From the NCBI RefSeq assembly GCF_008271295.1, contig NZ_VTOY01000001.1, positions 620,001-684,000 on the forward strand: DNA of 64,000 nucleotides, written 5' to 3'. The notes below the pieces were generated by a model that saw only the letters and a list, made by a program, of their open reading frames with translations, was not told the origin of the DNA and made no database searches. Made by a program: the position numbers and the translations under genes. Source of the DNA: Pseudoselenomonas ruminis. Lineage in GTDB: Bacteria > Bacillota > Negativicutes > Selenomonadales > Selenomonadaceae. Below are positions 9,200 through 17,160 of the stretch, in pieces (positions within the stretch are counted from its first letter, which is position 1; every line of letters starts with the position of its first letter).

Positions 9200-9259
9200 A
9201 AAATCCCAATCTGTAGTATAGCAAAACTAAAAGTTACGTCATAATCACCATGTAAAGCC

Positions 9260-9306
9260 AAAAACGACCGGCTGCGGCAAATCTCTGCCAGCAGCCGGTC
9301 GTTTTT
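9260..9306 (-). terminator. Terminator after the mutS-mutL operon
   Basis: Strong stem AACGACCGGCTGC / GCAGCCGGTCGTT with T-runs on both sides, 10 bases after the stop of the methyltransferase gene. It could act in both directions. Confidence 0.85.
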
Positions 9307-9316
9307 CTATGCTCAT

Positions 9317-10120
9317 TTATTCTTCGTCAAGCGCCATAACGCCGTAATGCACTTTGCTGTATTTGCCGCCCTCGATGCGCGAAAAACCAAGCCGCGCAAA
9401 TTCGCCGCTGCGCGCGTTTTCCTTGAACACGACGCGATGACGGGCCACGCGGCGCGCCTCTTCGATATGCTCTTGGCTAAGCGCCGCATGATTGGCCACC
9501 GTGCGCAGTGGCGTAAGGCTCGCGCTGTCCATCAGCGGATGGCGGAACATCGGGTCAAAGTAGACGACATCGACCGATTTATCGGGCTGGCTCTTAAGAT
9601 AAGCAAGCGAATCCGTGCAAACCGTCTTGACGCGGCGCATGGCCTCGATAATGCGCCAGGTGTCGCCAGCAAAATGCGACAGCCCGCGGCTCACGACCGC
9701 CTCGATGAGCGGCTGCGATTCAAGCCCCGTGACACTGCCCTCAGGGCCAACGACAAAGCTGGCGACGATCGAGTCAGCGCCAAAGCCTAACGTGCAGTCA
9801 AGCACCGACATGCCGGGCTTTAAATCCATGGCCTCAGACATGCGGTCGCCATCGCCCTTGCGAATGTTCTTGAGCCGCAGATGCGCCATGTTCGGATGGA
9901 AGAAGAGCTCGCCCTGCGGCGTGTCGAGCACGAGCAGGTCCTGCTTGGCCACGAGCACGAAATCCACCTGATAGCGCTCGCGCACCTCATCCACCGACAA
10001 ACGCTCGCGCGGCGCATAGACGATGCCGAGTTTTTCCGCCGTCGCCTTGGCCAGCGCAATCGTCTCGTCATTCCATTTCCGCGCCGTCGTAACAGCCGCC
10101 GAAAGCTGGTTTTCTGTCAT
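9317..10120 (-). CDS. RsmJ-like class I SAM-dependent methyltransferase
   Basis: 267 residues. A SAM-binding motif I (SVLDCTLGFGADS, about residue 105) and a catalytic-type motif VVYFDPMF (about residue 187) resemble the RsmJ (UPF0341) family, whose characterised member methylates guanosine 1516 of 16S rRNA. Firmicute relatives are poorly characterised, so the target is inferred. It is the last gene of the mutS-mutL run, starting 12 bases after mutL, with GGGAGG upstream of the ATG. An rRNA or DNA substrate are both possible; the DPMF motif rather than NPPY or DPPY argues for the RsmJ group. Confidence 0.7.
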   Translation of the reverse strand: MTENQLSAAVTTARKWNDETIALAKATAEKLGIVYAPRERLSVDEVRERYQVDFVLVAKQDLLVLDTPQGELFFHPNMAHLRLKNIRKGDGDRMSEAMDLKPGMSVLDCTLGFGADSIVASFVVGPEGSVTGLESQPLIEAVVSRGLSHFAGDTWRIIEAMRRVKTVCTDSLAYLKSQPDKSVDVVYFDPMFRHPLMDSASLTPLRTVANHAALSQEHIEEARRVARHRVVFKENARSGEFARLGFSRIEGGKYSKVHYGVMALDEE

Positions 10121-10132
10121 AGTACCTCCCTA

Positions 10133-12136
10133 TCAAAAGCCAAAGCCTGTCCGCTTGAACATCTTGGCTAAATCCTCACTGGAAAATTTCAAGATTGTCG
10201 GCCGTCCATGCGGGCAGGTATACGGGAACGGCGTATGCGAAAGCTCCTCTAAGAGAATCTGCATCTGCCGCAGGTTGAGCTCCTCGCCCGCTTTGATGGC
10301 TGCGCGGCAGGCCGTCGTCGCCAGGCAGTGCTGGCGGATTTCCTTGGCCGTCGTCTCATGCATCTCGTTAAGGCCCGTGAGGATTTCACGGATGATATCC
10401 TCAGCCTCGCTGACCGGCACATCGGCCGGCACTTCCATAAGGCGGTAATCCAAATCCCCCGCCGACTCCATGTGGAAACCGAGCCTTCCAAACAGCTCTT
10501 TATTTTCCTCAACGAGCGCGGCTTCCTTGCGGTCAAAGGTCAAAAGCTGATGCACCAAGAGCTGCTGCGACGGAATGCCATCGGCCATCGCCGAGAGCTT
10601 ATCAAACAAGATGCGCTCATGGGCCGCATGCTGGTCGATAAGATAAAGTCCCTTGGCGTCCTGCGCGATGATATAGGTAAGGTCAACCTGACCAATCGGG
10701 ATAATCGTGCCATCGGCATCGAGCAGAGTCTGCCCATCGCAGTCGGACTGCGGTGCCAGATCCCCTTCCTGCCCCAAATCTGACAAGTCAGTTTGACCGG
10801 TCAGATTTGACTTGTCAACTTGACTTGTCAATTTTGACTTGTCAATTTGGCCAAAATCCCCAGTGTGCTCTGCCACAGCCTCATGGGCTTCAGCCGAAGG
10901 ATAGTGCACCTGCCGCGCCTGCTGGAGCTCTTCCTGCGCGTCGGCAAAGCTCATGGACGGCTGGCTGACCGGCCGGTGAACGGCCTCATAAATCGTGCGC
11001 GGCGCGCTGTCAAAGCTGTGCTTAGCTGGCGATGCCGATGCACTTTGCCCCATTGGCTCCGTTGCCGGTACGAAATGCATCGGCTCCATCGTATAGCTTG
11101 GCCGCGGCTTTTCGACGACAGCAGCAACTTCACCGAGCGCCCGGTCCGAGGCTGGACGGATGGCATCGAGCACTGATTTGTAGACGGCTTTAAAGATAAG
11201 CCCTTCGTCTTCAAACTTCATTTCGCTCTTCTGCGGATGAACGTTGACATCAATCGTGCGCTGCGGCACCTCAATCTTTAGTACGGCCAGCGGGAAACCG
11301 CTCTTGGGAATCAGCGATTTATAGGCATTATCGATCGCTTTGGCAATCGCGCGGTTCTGGATGATGCGGCCGTTGACAATATAAGTCTGCCAGCCGCGGC
11401 TGCTCTTTAGCATCGACGGTTTGGTGATATAGCCGCTGATTTTCACCTCTTCGCTCTCGAAATTCAGAGCGAGCAACGAATCGGCGACATTGGCGCCATA
11501 GATAGCCTGTATCGTGTCGAACAGATTGTCATTACCCGGCGTCACGACCGACACCTTATTGTTATTGATGAAGTGGAACTCGATATCAGGCCGCGACAGG
11601 GCGAGCTTTACGATAAAGTCGTTGATTTTCGAGCCCTCGGTATGATTCGTCTTGAGGAATTTCTTACGCGCGGGCGTGTTGAAAAAGAGGTCCTCGACCT
11701 TTATCGTCGTGCCAAGTCCACAGCCCGTCTCGATGATATCGGGCGTCTTGCCGCCGCTGATATCGACGCGCGTGCCGAGGTCATCGCCCTTTTGCCGCGT
11801 GAGCATCGTAAAGCGCGAAACCGAGGCAATCGTCGGCAAAGCCTCGCCGCGAAAGCCCAGCGTGCCGATGGTGTTAAGGTCGCCGACCTCGCGGATCTTG
11901 CTCGTCGCATGGCGCAAGATAGCAAGCTTGGCATCCTCCATGCTCATGCCCTTGCCGTTATCGGTAACGCGCATGAAGCTGGTGCCGCCGGCCATGATCT
12001 CGACTTCGATACGGTTTGCGCCAGCATCCATTGCATTTTCTATCAGCTCTTTGATGACCGACGCCGGCCGTTCTACCACCTCACCGGCAGCAATCTTGTT
12101 GATGGTGTTATCGTCCAAAACATGGATAAGACTCAT
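10133..12136 (-). CDS. mutL: DNA mismatch repair protein MutL
   Basis: 667 residues. The N-terminal GHKL ATPase shows IENAMDAGA, DNGKGM, GFRGEALPTI and the associated transducer domain. The C-terminal endonuclease domain has DQHAAHERILFD, which matches the DQHA(x)2E(x)4E metal motif except that the last Glu is Asp, plus CPHGRPT near the end, so it should nick DNA as in organisms lacking MutH. The linker between the domains carries a repetitive stretch (about residues 431-453: IDKS, LTSQ, VDKS, LTGQ, TDLS) encoded by five tandem copies of a 12-bp palindrome. Its ATG overlaps the mutS stop by four bases, so the two are translationally coupled. Confidence 0.96.
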   Translation of the reverse strand: MSLIHVLDDNTINKIAAGEVVERPASVIKELIENAMDAGANRIEVEIMAGGTSFMRVTDNGKGMSMEDAKLAILRHATSKIREVGDLNTIGTLGFRGEALPTIASVSRFTMLTRQKGDDLGTRVDISGGKTPDIIETGCGLGTTIKVEDLFFNTPARKKFLKTNHTEGSKINDFIVKLALSRPDIEFHFINNNKVSVVTPGNDNLFDTIQAIYGANVADSLLALNFESEEVKISGYITKPSMLKSSRGWQTYIVNGRIIQNRAIAKAIDNAYKSLIPKSGFPLAVLKIEVPQRTIDVNVHPQKSEMKFEDEGLIFKAVYKSVLDAIRPASDRALGEVAAVVEKPRPSYTMEPMHFVPATEPMGQSASASPAKHSFDSAPRTIYEAVHRPVSQPSMSFADAQEELQQARQVHYPSAEAHEAVAEHTGDFGQIDKSKLTSQVDKSNLTGQTDLSDLGQEGDLAPQSDCDGQTLLDADGTIIPIGQVDLTYIIAQDAKGLYLIDQHAAHERILFDKLSAMADGIPSQQLLVHQLLTFDRKEAALVEENKELFGRLGFHMESAGDLDYRLMEVPADVPVSEAEDIIREILTGLNEMHETTAKEIRQHCLATTACRAAIKAGEELNLRQMQILLEELSHTPFPYTCPHGRPTILKFSSEDLAKMFKRTGFGF
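10780..10845. repeat. Five tandem TTGAC-NN-GTCAA palindromes inside mutL
   Basis: Copies at 10780-10791 (CTGACAAGTCAG), 10793-10804 (TTGACCGGTCAG), 10807-10818, 10820-10831 and 10834-10845 (TTGACTTGTCAA each), spaced 13-14 bases. The reading frame through the array stays open although successive copies are read in different frames, giving alternating DKS and LTSQ/LTGQ peptides. Confidence 0.9.
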
Positions 12137-14730
12137 GCCTGTCCAGCCTCCCTCTTTGCCTGCTCCTGCAGTTTGTAAAGTTCATTCATCGCCTCAAGCG
12201 GCGTCATTGTCATAACGTCAAGCGCTAATAATGTGTCGCTTAAGCTGCTCGCAAACAGCGAGCCCATCATAGCGTCAGATTCTGCCGCCTTTGGCGCAGG
12301 TTTTGCGACCTGTGCCACGGCGGCAGCTGCTTCAGCGCCCTGCTCCGACTCCAACGCGGCGAGGATATCTTCTGCCCGTTTTGTCACGGCCTTCGGCAGG
12401 CCTGCGAGCCGCGCGACATGGATGCCGTATGACTTATCGGCCGAGCCTGCGACAATGCGGCGCAGGAACGCCACCTGCGTACCGCGTTCCTTGACTGCCA
12501 CGCAGAAGTTCTTGACCTTATCGTCCTCGAGGTCCGTAAGTTCATGGTAATGGGTGGCAAACAGGGTCTTAGCATGGACCTTGCTTTCGATATGCTCGAT
12601 GACGGCACGCGCGATGCTCATGCCGTCAAACGTACTCGTGCCGCGGCCAATCTCATCGAGAATCACGAGGCTGTCCTTCGTCGCATATTTCAGGATCTGC
12701 GCCACCTCATTCATCTCGACCATAAACGTACTCTGGCCGCTCACGAGGTCATCGCTGGCACCGATGCGCGTAAAGATGCGGTCAACCGGGCTGATGGCGG
12801 CCTCGCGCGCCGGGATAAAGCTGCCGATCTGCGCCATAAGCGTTAAAAGCGCCACCTGCCGCATATAAGTCGACTTACCGGCCATATTCGGCCCCGTAAT
12901 CAGCATGATTTCGCAGTCGTTATGGTTGAGCCGCGTATCGTTCGGCACGAAGAGATCCCGCGTCAAGATGCGCTCCACCAGCGGATGACGGCCATCCTTG
13001 ATGTCGATGACGCCGTCATTTGTCATGCGGGGACGCACGTAGTTATAGGTGCTGGCCGCCTCCGCCAGGCTTGTGAGCACATCGACAATCGCAATCTCAT
13101 GGGCCGTGGCCTGGATTTCCGTCAGCTGGCTCTTGATGGTCTCCCGGACTTCGGTGAACAGATTGTACTCGATCTGCACGATCTTTTCCTGGGCGCCGAG
13201 GATTTTCGTCTCAAATTCCTTGAGCTCCTCGGTGATATAGCGCTCGGCATTGGCCAGCGTCTGCTTGCGGATATAGCGGTCCGGCACCAGATCCGTGCCG
13301 CTGTGGCGCACCTCGATATAGTAGCCGAAGACCTTGTTGTAGCCAATCTTCAGCGACTTGATGCCCGTCGCTTCCTTTTCGCGCTCCTCGATTTCCTGCA
13401 GCATGGCCTTGCTGTCATGGGCAATGCGGCGGTATTCGTCAAGCTCGGCATTGTAGCCGGATTTGATGATGCCACCCTCGCGCAGCGAAATGCCCGGCTC
13501 CTCGACAATGGAGCGCTGCAAAAGGTCCACGAGGGCATCAAAGGACTGAATGCCCGCCTTGCACTCCGTAAGCACCTGCGACTTGACATTTGCCATATGC
13601 TGCTGGATGCCCGGCAGGCACATGAGTGAAATCTTCAGCGCGATAAGGTCGCGGGCATTGGCCGTGCCGACCTCAATGCGCGTGAGCAGCCGCTCGAAAT
13701 CGTGGATTTCCTTGCAATCTGCCCGCAGGCCGCCGCGCAGGGAAAAGTCCTGGGTGAGCTCCTCCACCGCATCGAGACGGCGGTTTATCGGCAGCACATT
13801 GAGCAGCGGATACTCCAGCCATTTTTTGAGCAGACGGCTGCCCATGGCCGTCTCAGTGAAGTCGAGCACATCAAGGAGCGTATCCTTCTTGCCGCCATCA
13901 CGCAGGTTGCGCGTGATTTCAAGATTGCGCAGCGTATAGGTATCGATGACGAGGTTTTCGGACGCATCAAGATACGTGAGCTTGTTTAAATGCGTGAGGT
14001 CGGTCATGACCGTCTCGTGCAGGTAGTCAAGCAGCGTTGCCACAGCCTCTTTTGCCTCCTGGCTGTCGGGCCGCGTTGCCGCATCGAAATGCTGGATGAT
14101 GCGGTCGTCGACGGCGCGGGAAATCTCCTCGCGCAGCGTGTACGAGCAGTTTGGCAGACGCAGGTCCGTAAACTCCTTGAGCGCGTCCATAAAGGAGGGC
14201 TTCCCGACGACGAGCAGTTCAGGCATCGCAAGGCGGTAGAGCTCATCCAACAGCATCTGCAGGCGGTTGCCCCCCGTGTAGATGCCATAGAAACACTCGC
14301 CCGTGGAGATATCCGCGCCAGCGAGCACAATATCTTCATTCTTTTCATAGACCAGCGCGATGTAGTTGTTCTGCGCATCTTTAAGTGCCGACTCGGACAG
14401 CACGGTACCCGGCGTGATAATCTTAATGATTTCACGTTTCGTAAGTCCCTTTGCCTTCGGGTCGCCAATCTGCTCGGCAATCGCCACCTTGTAGCCCCGG
14501 CCGACGAGCTTGTTGATATAGGTCTCCGCCGCATGATACGGTACTCCGCACATCGGCGCTTTGTCCTTGTTGCCGCTGCGGCTCGTAAGGGTCAGGCCCA
14601 GCTCCTTGGAGACAATCCGGGCGTCGTCAAAAAACATCTCGTAGAAATCGCCCAAGCGGAAAAACAAGATGCTCCCGGGATTCTGCTCCTTCGTAGCCAG
14701 ATACTGCTGCATCATTGGCGTAAGTTCCAT
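12133..14730 (-). CDS. mutS: DNA mismatch repair protein MutS
   Basis: 865 residues, full-length MutS1. The N-terminal mismatch-reading motif is present (GDFYEMFFDDA, with Phe-x-Glu), followed by connector, lever and clamp domains and the C-terminal ATPase with Walker A GPNMAGKSTYMRQ, Walker B/Q-loop region VILDEIGRGTSTFDG and the switch TLFATHYHELT. A short C-terminal tail with a helix-turn-helix-like TPLEAMNELYKLQ motif is retained. It recognises base-base mismatches and small loops, then recruits MutL. It sits between miaB (19-base gap) and mutL (4-base overlap). Confidence 0.97.
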   Translation of the reverse strand: MELTPMMQQYLATKEQNPGSILFFRLGDFYEMFFDDARIVSKELGLTLTSRSGNKDKAPMCGVPYHAAETYINKLVGRGYKVAIAEQIGDPKAKGLTKREIIKIITPGTVLSESALKDAQNNYIALVYEKNEDIVLAGADISTGECFYGIYTGGNRLQMLLDELYRLAMPELLVVGKPSFMDALKEFTDLRLPNCSYTLREEISRAVDDRIIQHFDAATRPDSQEAKEAVATLLDYLHETVMTDLTHLNKLTYLDASENLVIDTYTLRNLEITRNLRDGGKKDTLLDVLDFTETAMGSRLLKKWLEYPLLNVLPINRRLDAVEELTQDFSLRGGLRADCKEIHDFERLLTRIEVGTANARDLIALKISLMCLPGIQQHMANVKSQVLTECKAGIQSFDALVDLLQRSIVEEPGISLREGGIIKSGYNAELDEYRRIAHDSKAMLQEIEEREKEATGIKSLKIGYNKVFGYYIEVRHSGTDLVPDRYIRKQTLANAERYITEELKEFETKILGAQEKIVQIEYNLFTEVRETIKSQLTEIQATAHEIAIVDVLTSLAEAASTYNYVRPRMTNDGVIDIKDGRHPLVERILTRDLFVPNDTRLNHNDCEIMLITGPNMAGKSTYMRQVALLTLMAQIGSFIPAREAAISPVDRIFTRIGASDDLVSGQSTFMVEMNEVAQILKYATKDSLVILDEIGRGTSTFDGMSIARAVIEHIESKVHAKTLFATHYHELTDLEDDKVKNFCVAVKERGTQVAFLRRIVAGSADKSYGIHVARLAGLPKAVTKRAEDILAALESEQGAEAAAAVAQVAKPAPKAAESDAMMGSLFASSLSDTLLALDVMTMTPLEAMNELYKLQEQAKREAGQA

Positions 14731-14749
14731 GTAAATACCTCCGGTCTAT

Positions 14750-16057
14750 TTATACCCGCTCGCCTTTAAGGACCCAGGTCTGCGGATGGGTAATCTTGAT
14801 ATTGATAAAGTCGCCTTCCTGTTCGTCCTTATGCTCGAACAGGACAATCTTATTCGTGCGCGTGCGGCCGTTCCAGATGGCCGCATCGTTCTTGCTCGGC
14901 CCTTCGACCATGACCTCGAGCACTTTATCCTTGAGGCCCTGATTGATTTCAAAGCTGATTTCGTTCTGCAGGGCCATGAGCTGTTCGAGACGCTCGTGCT
15001 TGACCTTGTCGTCAACCTGATTTTCCATCGTCGCCGCCGGCGTGCCCGAGCGCTTCGAATAGATAAACGTATAGGCCGAGTCATAGCGGATTTCCTTGAG
15101 GAACGCGAGCATCTCGGCAAAATCCTCGTCGGTCTCGCCAGGGAATCCCACGATAAGATCCGTGGTCAGCGCGGCATTCGGAATCTCCTGGCGGATACGG
15201 CGTACCAAATCCTTATAGCTTTCGACCGTATAGACGCGGTTCATTGCCTTCAAAATCTTATTGCTGCCATACTGCACCGGCAGATGGATATGCTCGCAGA
15301 TATGCTTGCCATCACGGATCACGGCGATGACCTTGTCGCTCAAATCCTTCGGATGCGACGTCATAAAGCGCACGCGCTTGATACCCGGCACTTCGTCGAC
15401 CATTTTCAAGAGGTCGGCAAAATCCGCCAGCTTATGGTCTTTGCCGTACGAATTGACATTCTGGCCAAGCAGCGTGACTTCCGTATAGCCCTGCGCCACC
15501 GCCTCGCGGACTTCGTTTACGACATCCTCGGGCAGACGGCTGCGCTCGCGGCCGCGCACATACGGAACGATGCAGTAGGTGCAGAAATTGTTGCAGCCGT
15601 ACATGATGGGCACCCAGGCCGAGAACTTGCCCCCACGCGCCACCGGCACATCGTCGGGAAGTTCGGTCTCGCCGAGCTGCGTGTCAACGATATGGCCGCG
15701 CTCGCGCTCGATTTCCTGCACGACATGCGTGAGTTCATGGACCTTATTCGTGCCCAGCACGAAATCAATATGCGGCGCGCGCTTGATGAGCCCGTCGCTC
15801 TCCTTCTGCGCCATGCAGCCCGTGATGCCGAAGATGAGGTCCGGATTGGCGCGCTTTAAATGCTTGATTTCCCCAATCTTGCCGTAAACCTTATCCTCCG
15901 CCGTCTCGCGCACGCAGCAGGTATTTAAGAGGATGAGGTCTGCCCCCTCCATCTCCTCGACGCGCTCATAGCCGATGGTCTTAAGCTGCCCTTCCATGCG
16001 CTCGGCATCACTGATATTCATCTGGCATCCGTAGACGCCAATAAAAGCCTTTTTCAT
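14750..16057 (-). CDS. miaB: tRNA-2-methylthio-N6-dimethylallyladenosine synthase MiaB
   Basis: 435 residues. An N-terminal UPF0004 domain with the three auxiliary-cluster cysteines (YGCQMN, NTCCVRE, GCMAQ), a radical-SAM core with CNNFCTYCIVPYVRG, and a C-terminal TRAM domain. It methylthiolates i6A37 in tRNAs that read UNN codons. The YGCQMN/NVNSYG pattern fits MiaB rather than MtaB or RimO. It lies 16 bases after the CxxC protein gene and 19 bases before mutS; the miaB-mutS-mutL order is common in Firmicutes. Confidence 0.95.
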   Translation of the reverse strand: MKKAFIGVYGCQMNISDAERMEGQLKTIGYERVEEMEGADLILLNTCCVRETAEDKVYGKIGEIKHLKRANPDLIFGITGCMAQKESDGLIKRAPHIDFVLGTNKVHELTHVVQEIERERGHIVDTQLGETELPDDVPVARGGKFSAWVPIMYGCNNFCTYCIVPYVRGRERSRLPEDVVNEVREAVAQGYTEVTLLGQNVNSYGKDHKLADFADLLKMVDEVPGIKRVRFMTSHPKDLSDKVIAVIRDGKHICEHIHLPVQYGSNKILKAMNRVYTVESYKDLVRRIRQEIPNAALTTDLIVGFPGETDEDFAEMLAFLKEIRYDSAYTFIYSKRSGTPAATMENQVDDKVKHERLEQLMALQNEISFEINQGLKDKVLEVMVEGPSKNDAAIWNGRTRTNKIVLFEHKDEQEGDFINIKITHPQTWVLKGERV

Positions 16058-16073
16058 GTAAATAAAATTCTCC

Positions 16074-16994
16074 TTATTCTTTTTCGTGCGCCAGTGACTC
16101 CAAACGGCTCGTCACCATATCAATCCATTCGCCGTGGAACCCGACTTCCATCAACAATTCCTCAAGTTCTTCGACTCGCGGCTGTTCGAGGAACATCAAC
16201 ACGCGCTTCTTCTCAATGGTCCGATAAATATAATAGTCTTCCGGCATCTGCCCCGGTGCGGGGAATACGACCGTATATTCATGATACATCTTATCGTTCA
16301 TCGACTCGAACACCGCCGTTGACCGCGCGGCATAAGCCTTCCATGACTCAGGAAGGGTCTCGAGCAGCCCGCGCAGCTTCGTTTCAATGCCGGCGATTTC
16401 TTCCCGGTACTCGCGCAAAATCGCTTCAACCGGCGAAGTATCTTCGAGCATAACCGCGCAGATGAAATCGCGCAGCGCATTAAAGTCGGTCAGATTATAC
16501 GGCAAGAAATCCTCGGGCTTTTCCACCTTTGCCAGCCAATCTGCCAGCGATTTTTCCATTGCCGCCCGCGCCTTTGCCACCAGCAGTTCATCGGCGCGAT
16601 GAAGCTGTCCCGACAGATTAACCGCCATTTGTTCCGGCGAATCGGCCGTCAATACCTCTTTTTTCGCACACTCGGCGCAAAGGCCGATGGCTGCATTCGT
16701 AAACGGCGCTCCGTCCTCGATTTCGCCCATAAAGGGGAACTCCTTGCCCAATTTATCGTAGATGCGGCGTTCCTGGGCCAGTTTGCCCTTGGAATAATAC
16801 GTCAGCGGACGTTCGTTGTATTTGACCGTTGACACTTTGCCACAGCATTCACAATGATATTCCTTGCCGACAAGCTTCACCGGGATATCCCGTTCCGGAT
16901 TTGGTTTAAAAAACGCATAAGGTACAGTTTCTACAAAGCAATAATTAAAGACATTCAATAAATTGTCCGTAATCCGGGATGGTTCATTAGCCAT
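16074..16994 (-). CDS. Uncharacterised protein with two CxxC zinc-type motifs
   Basis: 306 residues, not recognised. The N-terminal third has CECCGK (about residue 49) and, some 60 residues later, CAECAKK (about residue 108), which together could bind one zinc as a ribbon; a TYYSKGKLAQERR segment lies between. The remaining two thirds are predicted mainly helical and rich in Glu and Lys, without a catalytic motif that I can name. Start at 16994: GAGGAG lies nine bases upstream, and the protein begins MANEPSRITDNLLN. It is the first gene of the miaB-mutS-mutL run, so a role connected with RNA or DNA maintenance is possible but unsupported by motif. Confidence 0.75.
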   Translation of the reverse strand: MANEPSRITDNLLNVFNYCFVETVPYAFFKPNPERDIPVKLVGKEYHCECCGKVSTVKYNERPLTYYSKGKLAQERRIYDKLGKEFPFMGEIEDGAPFTNAAIGLCAECAKKEVLTADSPEQMAVNLSGQLHRADELLVAKARAAMEKSLADWLAKVEKPEDFLPYNLTDFNALRDFICAVMLEDTSPVEAILREYREEIAGIETKLRGLLETLPESWKAYAARSTAVFESMNDKMYHEYTVVFPAPGQMPEDYYIYRTIEKKRVLMFLEQPRVEELEELLMEVGFHGEWIDMVTSRLESLAHEKE

Positions 16995-17093
16995 GGTGAA
17001 CAACTCCTCATTCTTAATAATCAGCAATAGTTTATTATAACGCTAATGTTTAATTTTTGCCAAGGACAAAATATTTTCCCCAGCTGCCAAACG

Positions 17094-17136
17094 AAAAACT
17101 TCCCCATGCCACAGCAGCTGCTGCCACATGGGGAAG
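17094..17136 (-). terminator. Terminator of the EAL phosphodiesterase gene
   Basis: Stem CTTCCCCATG / CATGGGGAAG (17099-17108, 17127-17136) with an internal GCAGC/GCTGC pairing, followed by TTTTTCG on the minus strand. Confidence 0.8.
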
Positions 17137-17160
17137 CCTCCTCTATTTAAGCACGGCTTA

